A stretch of 54,022 nt of DNA from Halobacteriales archaeon QH_10_67_22 (GTDB lineage: Archaea > Halobacteriota > Halobacteria > Halobacteriales > Haloarculaceae): the NCBI GenBank assembly GCA_003021305.1, contig PXQN01000070.1, forward strand, positions 1 through 54,022. The letters run 5' to 3'. Below are positions 16,522 through 25,258 of the stretch, one piece after another (positions within the stretch are counted from its first letter, which is position 1; every line of letters begins with the position of its first letter). The position numbers were made by a program, and so were the translations under genes. Below the pieces are notes generated by a model. That model ran no database searches. It was not told the origin of the DNA and was given only the letters and a program-made list of their open reading frames with translations.

Positions 16522-17571
16522 TCAGTCGTCGGCTTCCGCTTCCGCCGTCGACTCCGCACCGCTCCCGGCGGGTGCCAGGTCCTCCAGGTAGTCGTCGGCG
16601 TCCATGGCCGCCTTACAGCCCATCCCGCCGGCGGTGACCGCCTGCTGGTAGTGGAAGTCGACGACGTCCCCGGCCGCGAAGACCCCCTCGACGTCGGTGG
16701 CGGTCTGGTCGCCGCCCGTCCCGCCCTCGGTGCGGACGTACCCCGTCTCGTCGAGTTCGACGCCGGTCTCTTCGAGGTAATCGGTGTTTGGCGTGTGACC
16801 GATTGCGACGAACACCGCACCCACGTCCAGGTCGAACGTCTCCGTGCCGGGGTCGTCGAGGTTGTCCTTCGGGTAGCCCGCGTCGTTCTGTGCGAGGGTC
16901 ACGTGGTCGACGCCCTCCTTCTGGCTGCCGTGAACTTCCAGCAGTTCGGTGTTTCGCATCACCTCGACGTCGCCCACGTCGACCTTCTCCATCACGCGGT
17001 CCACCCAGTAGTCCTCGGCGCGAAAGCCCTCGCGGCGGTGGGCCAGGTAGACCGTGTCGGCGAACTTCGTGAGGAAGTGGGCCTCCTCGAAAGCGGCGTC
17101 GCCGCCGCCGACGACGAGCATGTCCTCGCCCCGAAAGAACGCGCCGTCACAGGTCGCACACGTCGAGACGCCGAATCCCATGAGTTCGTCCTCGCCGGGC
17201 ACGCCCAGCGTGCGGGCGCTCGCGCCGCTGGCGGCGATGAACGCGTCACAGGTGTAGGTGTCGCCGCTGCTCAGCGTCACCGCTATCGGCCGGCCGTCGT
17301 CGACGAACTCCACGACGCCGTGTTCCAGGTCGGCGCCGAACTGTTCGGCCTGTGCTTTCATGTTGTTTATCAGCTCCGGCCCGCCGATCCCCTCCGGGAA
17401 GCCGGGGTAGTTGGCCACGTCGGAGGTCAGCGTCAGCTGGCCCCCCGGTTCGTCGCCCTCCAGGACGAGCGGCGCGTTGTTCGACCGTCCGGCGTAGATA
17501 GCCGCTGTCAGTCCCGCGATCCCCGTCCCGGCGATGATCAGGCGCCGGTGCTCGACTGGCTCAGAACTCAT
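16522..17571 (-). CDS. trxB: Thioredoxin-disulfide reductase
   Basis: 349 residues, FAD-dependent pyridine nucleotide-disulfide oxidoreductase that keeps thioredoxin reduced. FAD motif GTGIAGLTAAIYAGR near residue 15, the redox centre CATC in GVSTCATCDGAFF at ~145, the nucleotide-binding GGGDAAFEEAHFL, and AHRREGFRA, whose His-Arg-Arg is typical of NADPH use. The C-terminal FAD contact is GVFAAGDVVDF. The start is the ATG at 17571; longer frames upstream are Arg-rich and not protein-like. TATA candidate CCTACAAGC ~29 bp upstream. The stop codon TGA is fused to the end of a MITE-like element (16413-16521). Confidence 0.93.
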   Translation of the reverse strand: MSSEPVEHRRLIIAGTGIAGLTAAIYAGRSNNAPLVLEGDEPGGQLTLTSDVANYPGFPEGIGGPELINNMKAQAEQFGADLEHGVVEFVDDGRPIAVTLSSGDTYTCDAFIAASGASARTLGVPGEDELMGFGVSTCATCDGAFFRGEDMLVVGGGDAAFEEAHFLTKFADTVYLAHRREGFRAEDYWVDRVMEKVDVGDVEVMRNTELLEVHGSQKEGVDHVTLAQNDAGYPKDNLDDPGTETFDLDVGAVFVAIGHTPNTDYLEETGVELDETGYVRTEGGTGGDQTATDVEGVFAAGDVVDFHYQQAVTAGGMGCKAAMDADDYLEDLAPAGSGAESTAEAEADD

Positions 17572-17649
17572 TGGCCCTCCGTAGTGGAGGACGGGGCTTG
17601 TAGGTTGCGCTGTCGTGTGTCCAGTTCGCCGGGCCGTGTGACTGCTCGA

Positions 17650-17662
17650 TACCACAGTGGTA
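17650..17662. repeat. Short palindrome upstream of trxB
   Basis: TACCAC-A-GTGGTA, perfect 6-bp arms, ~80 bp upstream of the trxB start and ~155 bp upstream of the DUF357 gene. It could be an operator for either divergent gene, but a palindrome this short also occurs by chance. Confidence 0.3.
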
Positions 17663-17786
17663 GCGGGACGGCCCACCCGGCGACCGGAGGTCGCCACCGG
17701 GAACCGACACGTCCCCTCGCGGCCGAGACGGGTACTCCCTGTGGTGCCCCCATCGAACGGGACACGACGCTGGCAGCCGACGACAC

Positions 17787-17794
17787 GTTTACAC
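17787..17794 (+). promoter_or_regulatory. TATA element of the DUF357 gene
   Basis: GTTTACAC centred 28 bp upstream of the ATG at 17818. Confidence 0.4.
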
Positions 17795-17817
17795 GCCCGT
17801 CGGAACTGACTGTGGGT

Positions 17818-18105
17818 ATGCCCGCCGACCTGGCCGAGAAGACGGACCGCTACGAGGGACTGCTCGCCGACGCGCTCGACGCCGCCGAGGTGACCGCCCC
17901 GGCCGACACCCCGCTGGCCGACGCCGCGGCCGACTACGAGGAGATGGCCCGGTCGTACCTCGACGACGGCCGCCACTTCCGGGCCGACGACGACCCCGTC
18001 AACGCGCTGGCGGCGTTTTCATACGGCCACGCCTGGCTCGACGCCGGCGCCCGCCTCGGACTGTTCGACGTGCCCGAGGAGGGACACCTGTTCACCGTCC
18101 GATAG
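17818..18105 (+). CDS. DUF357 domain protein
   Basis: 95 residues. The DUF357 helical region occupies residues ~30-90: ADYEEMARSYLDDGRHF, then ALAAFSYGHAWLDAGARLG. The family is archaeal and uncharacterised. The ATG at 17818 fits a TATA element GTTTACAC ~28 bp upstream (17787-17794). It is divergent from trxB. A MITE-family-C end lies 20 bp after its stop. No function can be inferred beyond the domain name. Confidence 0.85.
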   Translation: MPADLAEKTDRYEGLLADALDAAEVTAPADTPLADAAADYEEMARSYLDDGRHFRADDDPVNALAAFSYGHAWLDAGARLGLFDVPEEGHLFTVR

Positions 18106-18124
18106 TGGTCGGTGTAGCGGACTA

Positions 18125-18154
18125 TACTGTCGGACACGAGCAAGTCGACACTCG
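18125..18154. repeat. Solo end of family-C element
   Basis: 30 bp that match 16413-16442 at 28 of 30 positions (TACTGTCGGACAC, two differences, then GCAAGTCGACACTCG). Its first 16 bp match the inverted right end of that element (16506-16521) exactly. No opposing end is found nearby, so it is either a truncated element or a dispersed regulatory sequence. It lies 80-135 bp upstream of pilB. Confidence 0.5.
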
Positions 18155-18204
18155 GCCGGCCCGCGTGTGGCCGCGAGTTTCAGGTGTGATTCCCCGGGGA
18201 CTCT

Positions 18205-18213
18205 GTTTAAGTA
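18205..18213 (+). promoter_or_regulatory. TATA element of the pilB-pilC operon
   Basis: GTTTAAGTA centred ~52 bp upstream of the pilB ATG, giving a predicted start site near 18236 and a ~25-nt leader without a clear Shine-Dalgarno sequence. Confidence 0.45.
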
Positions 18214-18260
18214 GGAGGCTCCGGTAGGCGGGCACAACACCCGACCGACGGGACGGACTC

Positions 18261-19913
18261 ATGTCACGCGAGGATAGCACGGGCGAGACCGGACGGGACA
18301 CGCGGACGCCGGGTGGCGTCCGTGAGTGGCTCTCACGGGCGACGACGGCGCTCACGGGGACGACCGTCGACGTGCCCAGTTACGACCCGTCGCGCCACCG
18401 CCTGCTCGTCTCGGACCCCGACACCGGCGACCGCGAGGAGGTCCAGCGATACTGGCTGAACGCCCCGTACGCGTACGCGACGATAACCTACGACACCGAG
18501 GAGAACGAACACCGCTACGAGGTAGTCGAACCCGGACTCGGCGAGTTCGAACTCGAACTGCTCGACCGACTGTTCTCGGACATCAGGGACCCGCTGTTGT
18601 ATCGCGACGACGTCAGCGACGACTCCGCGGCGGCACTGCGGGAGGAACTGACGCTGCGCCTCGAAGAGTACGGTATCGAGGTCGAACCCGAGTCGTTCTA
18701 CAAGCTCTACTACTACCTCTACCGGACGTTTCTGGGCTACGGGAAACTGGACCCGGTGATGCACGACCCCCACGTCGAGGACATCTCCTGTGACGGGTCG
18801 AACCTGCCCATCTTCGTCTACCACGAGGACTACACGGATGTCGAGACCAACATCACCTTCGAGGACGAGAAACTCAACAACTTCGTGATCCACCTCGCCC
18901 AGCAGTCCGGGCGTCACATCAGCGTCTCGGACCCGGTCGTCTCGACGACGCTCCCCGACGGTTCCCGCGTCGAACTCGCGCTGGGCCAGGAGGTCACGCC
19001 CCGGGGGTCGGCCTTTACTATCCGGAAGTACGCCGAAGAGCCGTTCACGCCGATCGACCTCGTCGAGTACGGCACCTACAACGTCTCGATGCTCGCTTTC
19101 CTGTGGCTGGCTATCGAGCACAACAAGAGCCTCGTCTTCGCCGGCGGGACCGCGGCGGGCAAGACCACCTCGATGAACGCCGTCTCGATGTTCATCCCGC
19201 CACGCTCGAAGGTCGTCACCATCGAGGACACCCGCGAGCTGTCGCTGTACCACGAGAACTGGCTCTCCTCGGTCACCCGGGAGGGGATGGGCGAGAGCGA
19301 CATCACGATGTACGACCTGTTGCGCTCCTCGCTCCGTCACCGCCCCGAGTACATCATCGTCGGCGAGGTCCGCGGCGAGGAGGCGATCACGCTGTTCCAG
19401 GCGATGAACACGGGACACACGACGTTCTCGACGATGCACGCCGACTCCGTCCAGACCGTCATCAACAGGCTCGAAAACGAGCCGATCAACGTCCCACGAC
19501 CGATGGTGCAGTCGCTGGACCTGCTCTGTGTGCAGGTGTTGACCCGGTCGGGCGACAAGCGGGTGCGCCGGTCGCGGTCGGTCTCCGAGATAGAGGGTAT
19601 CGACCAGCGGACCGGCGAACTCGACTACTCGAACACCTACGAGTGGCACGGCGAGAGCGACACGTTCAGCCAGTCCAACAGCGACCTCCTGGAGGATATC
19701 CGCCAGGAGCAGGGCTGGAGCCAGGGGGAGTTGCGCCGCGAGTTGCGCGACCGCCGACGGTTCCTCACCTACCTGCGCGACGAGGGCGTCCGTGACTACC
19801 GGCGTTTCACCGCGATGGTCAACAAGTACTACGCCGACCCCGACGAGGTCGTCGCGATGATCGACGAGGAGGACGTGACGGTCGACGAGGCAGCGACCGA
19901 AACCGAACCATGA
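18261..19913 (+). CDS. pilB: Type IV pilus assembly ATPase (PilB/GspE family)
   Basis: 550-residue cytoplasmic hexameric motor for archaeal type IV pilus assembly. Walker A FAGGTAAGKTTSMN near residue 300, Asp box VTIEDTRELSLYHENW, Walker B YIIVGEVRGEEAITLFQ, and the His box GHTTFSTMHADS. The N-terminal domain contains the conserved GYGKLDPVMHDPHVEDISCDG. The last ~100 residues are charged helices. It overlaps pilC by 4 bp (ATGA), the classic pilB-pilC pair. No pilin or prepilin peptidase gene is near, so this motor must serve pilins encoded elsewhere. FlaI of the archaellum is a relative but is shorter and sits in a different operon. Confidence 0.9.
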   Translation: MSREDSTGETGRDTRTPGGVREWLSRATTALTGTTVDVPSYDPSRHRLLVSDPDTGDREEVQRYWLNAPYAYATITYDTEENEHRYEVVEPGLGEFELELLDRLFSDIRDPLLYRDDVSDDSAAALREELTLRLEEYGIEVEPESFYKLYYYLYRTFLGYGKLDPVMHDPHVEDISCDGSNLPIFVYHEDYTDVETNITFEDEKLNNFVIHLAQQSGRHISVSDPVVSTTLPDGSRVELALGQEVTPRGSAFTIRKYAEEPFTPIDLVEYGTYNVSMLAFLWLAIEHNKSLVFAGGTAAGKTTSMNAVSMFIPPRSKVVTIEDTRELSLYHENWLSSVTREGMGESDITMYDLLRSSLRHRPEYIIVGEVRGEEAITLFQAMNTGHTTFSTMHADSVQTVINRLENEPINVPRPMVQSLDLLCVQVLTRSGDKRVRRSRSVSEIEGIDQRTGELDYSNTYEWHGESDTFSQSNSDLLEDIRQEQGWSQGELRRELRDRRRFLTYLRDEGVRDYRRFTAMVNKYYADPDEVVAMIDEEDVTVDEAATETEP

Positions 19914-22687
19914 TCGTCGGCTTCCTCCCGCTCGTCGTGGCGTTGCTCGTCGTCTCGGTCGTCCCCCTCGCGCGTCTCGACAGCCGGGTGGACACGCGCC
20001 TGACGCGAGTCTCACGGCGGTACTTCGGCCAGTACGTCACGCCGGAGGCCCCCGAGCGGCGACACCGTCTCCGGGCGGCCTACGTCGACGAGACCTACCG
20101 GTCCTACGCCGCCAAGACCTACCTGATCACGGTGGTGATGGCGCTGGCGGCGGTCATCGTCGGTGTGTACGCGACTGGCGCACTGTTGCTCGTCCTGCCG
20201 ACCATCGGCGAGTTCATCAACCAGTTGCCCAACGCGATGGCCAACGCCCTGGGCCGCCCTGAACTGGACCCGGAACTCACGCCACGCCAGGTGTTCGCCA
20301 TTCTGACCGTCGGCGGGGTCGTCGGCGGACTGGTCGTCGCGGGGGTCACCTACTGGTACCGGTGGGAAGCACCCCGCAGTCACGCCGAGGTCCGGCGCCG
20401 TGGCATCAACGAGGGACTGCCCCGGACCACGGCGTTCGTGTACGCGCTGACCCGCGGCGGGATGGGGATGCCCGACGTGATGCGGACGCTGGCGCGAAAC
20501 CGTGAGGTGTACGGCCACGGCGCCGACGAGATATCGGTCGCAGTCCGGGAGATGGACCTGTTCGGCAGCGACATCATCACCGCGGTGAGACACGTCTCCG
20601 AGCGGACGCCGAGCGAGCAGTTCAAGACCTTCAGCGAGAACCTGGCCAGCGTCCTCCAGAGCGGCCAGGACCTGCCCGCGTTCCTCCACGAACAGTACGA
20701 ACGCTACCGCGACGAGGCCCAGGAACGCCAGGACGAGATCCTCGAACTCCTGGCGACTATCGCCGAGGCCTACGTCACGGTCCTCGTCGCGGGGGTGCTC
20801 TTTCTGATGACGATACTGCTGGTGTTCGGCCTGACGACGACTCAGACGATCGGCTTTCTCCGGTTGCTCGCCTACGTGTTGATCCCCCTCGCGAACGTGC
20901 TGTTTATCGTCTACCTCGACGGGAAACTCTCGCTGTTGGGTGTGGCGCGGGGCAGCGACACGGGTGGACTGGCGGCCGAGATCACCGACCAGGAAGAGAC
21001 GCTCGACGACATCGAACGGGTCGACAGCCCAGGGTCGCCAGCAGGCGGGACGGACGGGGCCGCGTCGGCCGGCCAGGCGAGTGGGACCGAGGCGGCCGTC
21101 GACGCCGCGGGGACCGCACGGTCGGACGGCGGCGCGAGACGAACCGGGGGCAGCGGCGTCCCGGGAACGACGGGCGGGGAGGGCCGGGAGGGACTGCGGG
21201 CACCGATGGCCGGCTACCGGTCGGCCGACGTCGAGCGCAACCGCCGCCAGCTCGAACTGTACGATTCGCTGGCCTCGGTCAAGAACATCGTGGCAAATCC
21301 CGTCCAGACGGTGTTGCGCGATCCGACGAAACTGCTGTACGTGACCGTCCCGCTGACGCTGCTGTTGGTCGCGGTCAGGCTGCCCAACGCCGTCGGGTCC
21401 GGCGGGCTTCGGGTCCGGGCCCTCGACGACATCCTCATCCAGGCGTTCCTGGTTCTCGTCGGCAGTTTCGCGCTCGTCTGGGAGCTGTACAGCCGGCGGA
21501 TCCGCCGGATGGAGGCGCAACTACCCGAACTGCTCCGCCGGATGGGGAGTCTCAACCAGGCGGGGATGTCCGTCGTCGAGAGTTTCGAGCGAGTCCGCGA
21601 GAGCGACCTGGGTGAACTGACCGTCGAGATCGACCGCATCTGGCGGGACATAGAGTACGGCGCCAGCGTCGACGACGCACTCAGGCGCTTCGGACTGCGG
21701 GTCCGGACGACCGCGACGACCCGTATCATCACGCTGCTGACCAACGCCCTCCGTGCGAGCGGTGACCTCGCACCGATCCTCCAGATCGCGGCCGAACAGG
21801 CCGATTCGGAACTGAAACTCCGGCGTCGGCGCCGCCAGCAGATGCTCACCTACCTCGTCGTCATCTACATCTCCTTTCTCGTCTTTCTGGTGATCATCGT
21901 GGCCGTCCACGAGGTGCTGGTCCCGAGTCTCCCGACGAACGTGCCGACGCCCTCCGCCGAGGACACCTCCCGGCTGGGGGTCGACGCCCAGTCGTTCGCC
22001 CGGTTCGCCAACGTCGACAAGGCCGCCTACACGCTCGTGTTCTTCCACACGGCGCTCATCCAGGCGATCCTCTCGGGCTTTATCGGCGGCCAGCTCGGTG
22101 AGGGGTCGCTCAAAGACGGCGCCAAACACGCCAGCATCATGCTGGGCGTCGCCTACGTGGCGTTTCTCCTGCTCTCCTCGCCGGTCGCACAGGTGACGTT
22201 CGCCGACCAGACCATCGAGGACGACACCGTCGTTGTCGACTCCGTCTCGCTGTCGGAGGGTGGGTTCGTCGTCGTCCGTCAGCGCCGACCCGGCGGTGAC
22301 GTCGTCGGCCACAGTGCGTATCTGGAGGCCGGCACCCACGAGGACGTCCGGATCGAACTCGACAGTGTCTACGACGACCGGATGGAGCTGTACGCGTTCC
22401 CGCACTTCGACACCGACGGGGACGAACAGTACGGGTACACGGGACTGGACCGTCCGGACGGCCCGTACCTCGAAGACGACCAACCGGTGTACGACCGCGC
22501 GACTGTGACCCGCGAGGGGTCGTCGTCGTTCGGGCGTCTGGACCCCTCGTTCGACCGCACTGAGTCTTCGGTTGTCCCGGCGGTCGGCGGTGTCGTTGCC
22601 CCGGCGGTCGACGGGGAGGCCCGTCCCGGGACACTGCGGGCGCCGGCCCACCGTCCGGCCGCACCGACTCACGGACCGGACCGTTGA
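19910..22687 (+). CDS. pilC: Type IV pilus platform protein PilC with C-terminal DUF7282-like domain
   Basis: 925 residues. Two T2SSF/TadC-type halves, each with membrane helices, for example YVTVLVAGVLFLMTILLVFG in the first and LVVIYISFLVFLVIIVAV in the second, joined by a ~130-residue Gly/Ala/Ser/Thr-rich linker. After the last membrane segment (~residue 760) comes a domain resembling haloarchaeal DUF7282 surface modules: VVVDSVSLSEGGFVVVRQR and VVGHSAYLEAGTHEDVRIEL. A Pro/Ala-rich tail of ~60 residues follows. That makes it about 200 residues longer than an ordinary PilC. Start ATG overlaps the pilB stop. The stop lies 28 bp before the ligase gene. Confidence 0.88.
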   Translation: MIVGFLPLVVALLVVSVVPLARLDSRVDTRLTRVSRRYFGQYVTPEAPERRHRLRAAYVDETYRSYAAKTYLITVVMALAAVIVGVYATGALLLVLPTIGEFINQLPNAMANALGRPELDPELTPRQVFAILTVGGVVGGLVVAGVTYWYRWEAPRSHAEVRRRGINEGLPRTTAFVYALTRGGMGMPDVMRTLARNREVYGHGADEISVAVREMDLFGSDIITAVRHVSERTPSEQFKTFSENLASVLQSGQDLPAFLHEQYERYRDEAQERQDEILELLATIAEAYVTVLVAGVLFLMTILLVFGLTTTQTIGFLRLLAYVLIPLANVLFIVYLDGKLSLLGVARGSDTGGLAAEITDQEETLDDIERVDSPGSPAGGTDGAASAGQASGTEAAVDAAGTARSDGGARRTGGSGVPGTTGGEGREGLRAPMAGYRSADVERNRRQLELYDSLASVKNIVANPVQTVLRDPTKLLYVTVPLTLLLVAVRLPNAVGSGGLRVRALDDILIQAFLVLVGSFALVWELYSRRIRRMEAQLPELLRRMGSLNQAGMSVVESFERVRESDLGELTVEIDRIWRDIEYGASVDDALRRFGLRVRTTATTRIITLLTNALRASGDLAPILQIAAEQADSELKLRRRRRQQMLTYLVVIYISFLVFLVIIVAVHEVLVPSLPTNVPTPSAEDTSRLGVDAQSFARFANVDKAAYTLVFFHTALIQAILSGFIGGQLGEGSLKDGAKHASIMLGVAYVAFLLLSSPVAQVTFADQTIEDDTVVVDSVSLSEGGFVVVRQRRPGGDVVGHSAYLEAGTHEDVRIELDSVYDDRMELYAFPHFDTDGDEQYGYTGLDRPDGPYLEDDQPVYDRATVTREGSSSFGRLDPSFDRTESSVVPAVGGVVAPAVDGEARPGTLRAPAHRPAAPTHGPDR

Positions 22688-22715
22688 AACCCTGGCCAAC
22701 CCTACCGGCGGGCGC

Positions 22716-24389
22716 ATGGAGTTCGCCGACTTCGCTGCCAGGGCCCGCGAGATAGAATCCCTGAGCGCCGACCACGACATCAGGGACGGGGTGAGCGACC
22801 TGCTGGCAGACGCCGGGCCGGCCCTGCCGGTCGTCGCCCGCTACGTCCAGGGGCGGGTGTTCCCCGCCCACGACGCCACCAAACTCGACGTGGGGCCGAC
22901 GCTGTGTTACGAGGCCATCGCCAAGGCCGCGGGACACAACGTCGACGCCGACGACGTCGAGACCCGCGTCGCCGAGGTGGGCGAGGTCGGCGCCGTCGCC
23001 GCGGACTACGACCTCGGGTCCCAGCGGGGGCTGGGAGCCTTCGGCGACGGCGGGGTCGACTCGCTGACGGTGCGTGACGTCGACGGCCGCTTGCGAGAAC
23101 TCGCGGCGGCCGAGGGCCCCGGGAGCCAGGACACCAAGCGGGACCTCCTCTTTGGCCTGTTTACGCGGGCCGACCCTGACGAGACGCGGTACATCGCCCG
23201 CCTCGTCCTCTCGGAGATGCGCATCGGCGTCGGTGGGGGCACAGTGCGGGACGCCATCGCCGACGCCTTCGAGGTACCCGTCGAGCGCGTCGAACGGGCC
23301 CTGCAGGTCACGAACGACATCGGCGACGTGGCCGTCGTCGCCCGCGAGGACGGCGAGGCGGGGCTGGCCGACCTCGGACTGGTCGTCGGCCGCCCGGTCG
23401 GGGCGATGCTCGCCCAGGCCGGCACCGTCACCGAAGCCCTGGACGACTGGGGGGAGGCGGCCGTCGAGTGGAAGTACGACGGCGCCCGCGTCCAGGTCCA
23501 CTACGACGGGACCGAGGTGTCGCTGTTCTCCCGGAACATGGAGGACGTGACCGACCCGCTCCCGGAGGTCGTCACCTTCGTCGAGTCGGCCCTCGACGTG
23601 CCCGCTATCGTCGACGGTGAGGTGGTCGCCGTCGCCGACGACGGCGCGCCGCTCCCGTTTCAGGACGTACTCAAACGGTTCCGACGGAAACACGACGTCG
23701 CCGCCGCCCGCGAGGACGTCACCGTCGAGTTCCGCGCGTTCGACTGTCTCCACGCCGACGGTCGGGACCTGCTCGACGCCCCGCTCGTCGAACGCCACGA
23801 CCACCTCGCGGACCTGCTCGACGGGAGCGACGCCGTCGCCGACCTTCGGGTCAGCGACGACCCCGACGAGATCGCGGCCGTCGAGTCCAGGGCACTCGAA
23901 GCGGGCCACGAGGGGATCATGCTCAAGAACCCGGCGTCGGCCTACACGCCCGGTCGGCGCGGCAAGAACTGGCTCAAGCGCAAACCCGACGTCGAGACCC
24001 TGGATCTGGTCGTCACCGGCGCCGAGTGGGGTGAGGGCCGCCGTGCCACACTGCTGGGCACGTTCCTCCTGTCGGCACGGGTGGGGGACGAGGCCGACGG
24101 CGACGCTCGCTTCCAGACAATCGGCAAGGTCGCCACCGGGATCACCGACGAACAACTCGCCGAGATCACCGACCTGCTCGAACCCCACGTCACCGCCGAG
24201 GACGGCGCCGAGGTCGACGTCGAACCGGCGGTCGTCTTCGAGGTGGGCTACGAGGAGATCCAGACCTCCCCCACCTACTCCTCGGGGTACGCGCTCCGGT
24301 TCCCCCGGTTCGTCGCGGTCCGCAAGGACAAAGGCCCCGCCGACGCCGACACCATCGGACGGGTCGAGCGCCTGGCTGACCGGCAATAA
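22716..24389 (+). CDS. lig: ATP-dependent DNA ligase
   Basis: 557 residues, archaeal/eukaryotic ligase I type, sealing nicks in replication and repair. Order: helical DNA-binding domain (residues ~1-230), adenylation domain with the active-site Lys in VEWKYDGARVQVH, motif III VEFRAFDCLHADG, motif IV EGIMLKN, motif V GKNWLKRK, then an OB domain ending with SSGYALRFPRFVAVRKDKG. I use the ATG at 22716 because earlier in-frame sequence is Arg-rich. It follows pilC closely on the same strand but is functionally unrelated; TTGAAAC at ~22685 may give it its own promoter. Confidence 0.95.
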   Translation: MEFADFAARAREIESLSADHDIRDGVSDLLADAGPALPVVARYVQGRVFPAHDATKLDVGPTLCYEAIAKAAGHNVDADDVETRVAEVGEVGAVAADYDLGSQRGLGAFGDGGVDSLTVRDVDGRLRELAAAEGPGSQDTKRDLLFGLFTRADPDETRYIARLVLSEMRIGVGGGTVRDAIADAFEVPVERVERALQVTNDIGDVAVVAREDGEAGLADLGLVVGRPVGAMLAQAGTVTEALDDWGEAAVEWKYDGARVQVHYDGTEVSLFSRNMEDVTDPLPEVVTFVESALDVPAIVDGEVVAVADDGAPLPFQDVLKRFRRKHDVAAAREDVTVEFRAFDCLHADGRDLLDAPLVERHDHLADLLDGSDAVADLRVSDDPDEIAAVESRALEAGHEGIMLKNPASAYTPGRRGKNWLKRKPDVETLDLVVTGAEWGEGRRATLLGTFLLSARVGDEADGDARFQTIGKVATGITDEQLAEITDLLEPHVTAEDGAEVDVEPAVVFEVGYEEIQTSPTYSSGYALRFPRFVAVRKDKGPADADTIGRVERLADRQ

Positions 24390-24592
24390 AAGCGTCGTAA
24401 CGACAACCTATTCGGTGGGACCAGGAGAGGGCGTCGACGCCGCCGACACCGACCGCGACGTGTGCCCGGTGGCGGACCTCCCGACGGTGACGGTTCCCGC
24501 GTACAACCACCCCGACGGCCCCAACGTCCGGTCGGACGGGAGCGCGATCCATCCGGCAGGATCTGGCTGTGGGTTTCGGTCACCGTCGACGG

Positions 24593-25258
24593 TCACCTGG
24601 TCAGGTACTCCAGGGTCAGTTCGGTCACGTGCTGGCCCCACTCGCGGTCGCTGTAGGAGTGGTCCAGCCCCTCGACCTCGATCAGTTCCCCCTGGGGGAT
24701 GCCGTCGACGACTTCTTCGGTGAACCGGGGCAGCTGGACCTCGTCGGCGTCGCCCTGGACGACTCCGACCGGCACGTCGATATCTGTCAGTGCCTCGGGG
24801 CTCAACGGCGGTTCCTCGAGGTCCTGGAGCACCACGTCGATGACGTCTTCGAGCGAGGCGCCTTCGGCGACGCGCATCGCGGGTGACCAGAGCACCATCC
24901 GGTCGACGGCCGCGGGCACGTACGTCAGTGCGACGCCGCCGCCGAAGCTCTTCCCGACGAGGTAGATGGTCTCACACCCCTCGGCCTGGAGCCGCCCGAC
25001 GGCGGCGTCCATCTCCTCGTGGACCATTCCGTAGGTCTTGTTCTGAAACTCGAGGGGCCCGCTCCAGCTCTGGTAGCGCAGGACGTGCATGCCCGCCTCG
25101 GCGGCTTCCTCCGAGAACCGGTCGAAGATCCCCCCGTACGGTCCGTGCCCGCCCCCGGGGAGGACGAGCACCCCGACCGACGACGGCTCGTCGGGGACGT
25201 TCAACCGCCCGCCGTAGACCCGGTTTCCGACCGCCAGCTCGATGTCTTCGACTGTCAT
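24593..25258 (-). CDS. Small alpha/beta hydrolase (dienelactone-hydrolase-like)
   Basis: 221 residues from the ATG whose first base is 25258. Hydrolase elements: VGVLVLPGGGHGPYGGIFDRF (oxyanion side), nucleophile elbow VGKSFGGGV with Ser, acid candidate Asp in VPVGVVQGDADEV, and catalytic His in EGLDHSYSDREWG. Length fits the small esterase/dienelactone hydrolase group. A TATA-like GATTTACGG at ~25282-25290 lies 28 bp upstream. The substrate is unknown. Upstream sequence contains a partial family-B MITE. Confidence 0.85.
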   Translation of the reverse strand: MTVEDIELAVGNRVYGGRLNVPDEPSSVGVLVLPGGGHGPYGGIFDRFSEEAAEAGMHVLRYQSWSGPLEFQNKTYGMVHEEMDAAVGRLQAEGCETIYLVGKSFGGGVALTYVPAAVDRMVLWSPAMRVAEGASLEDVIDVVLQDLEEPPLSPEALTDIDVPVGVVQGDADEVQLPRFTEEVVDGIPQGELIEVEGLDHSYSDREWGQHVTELTLEYLTR

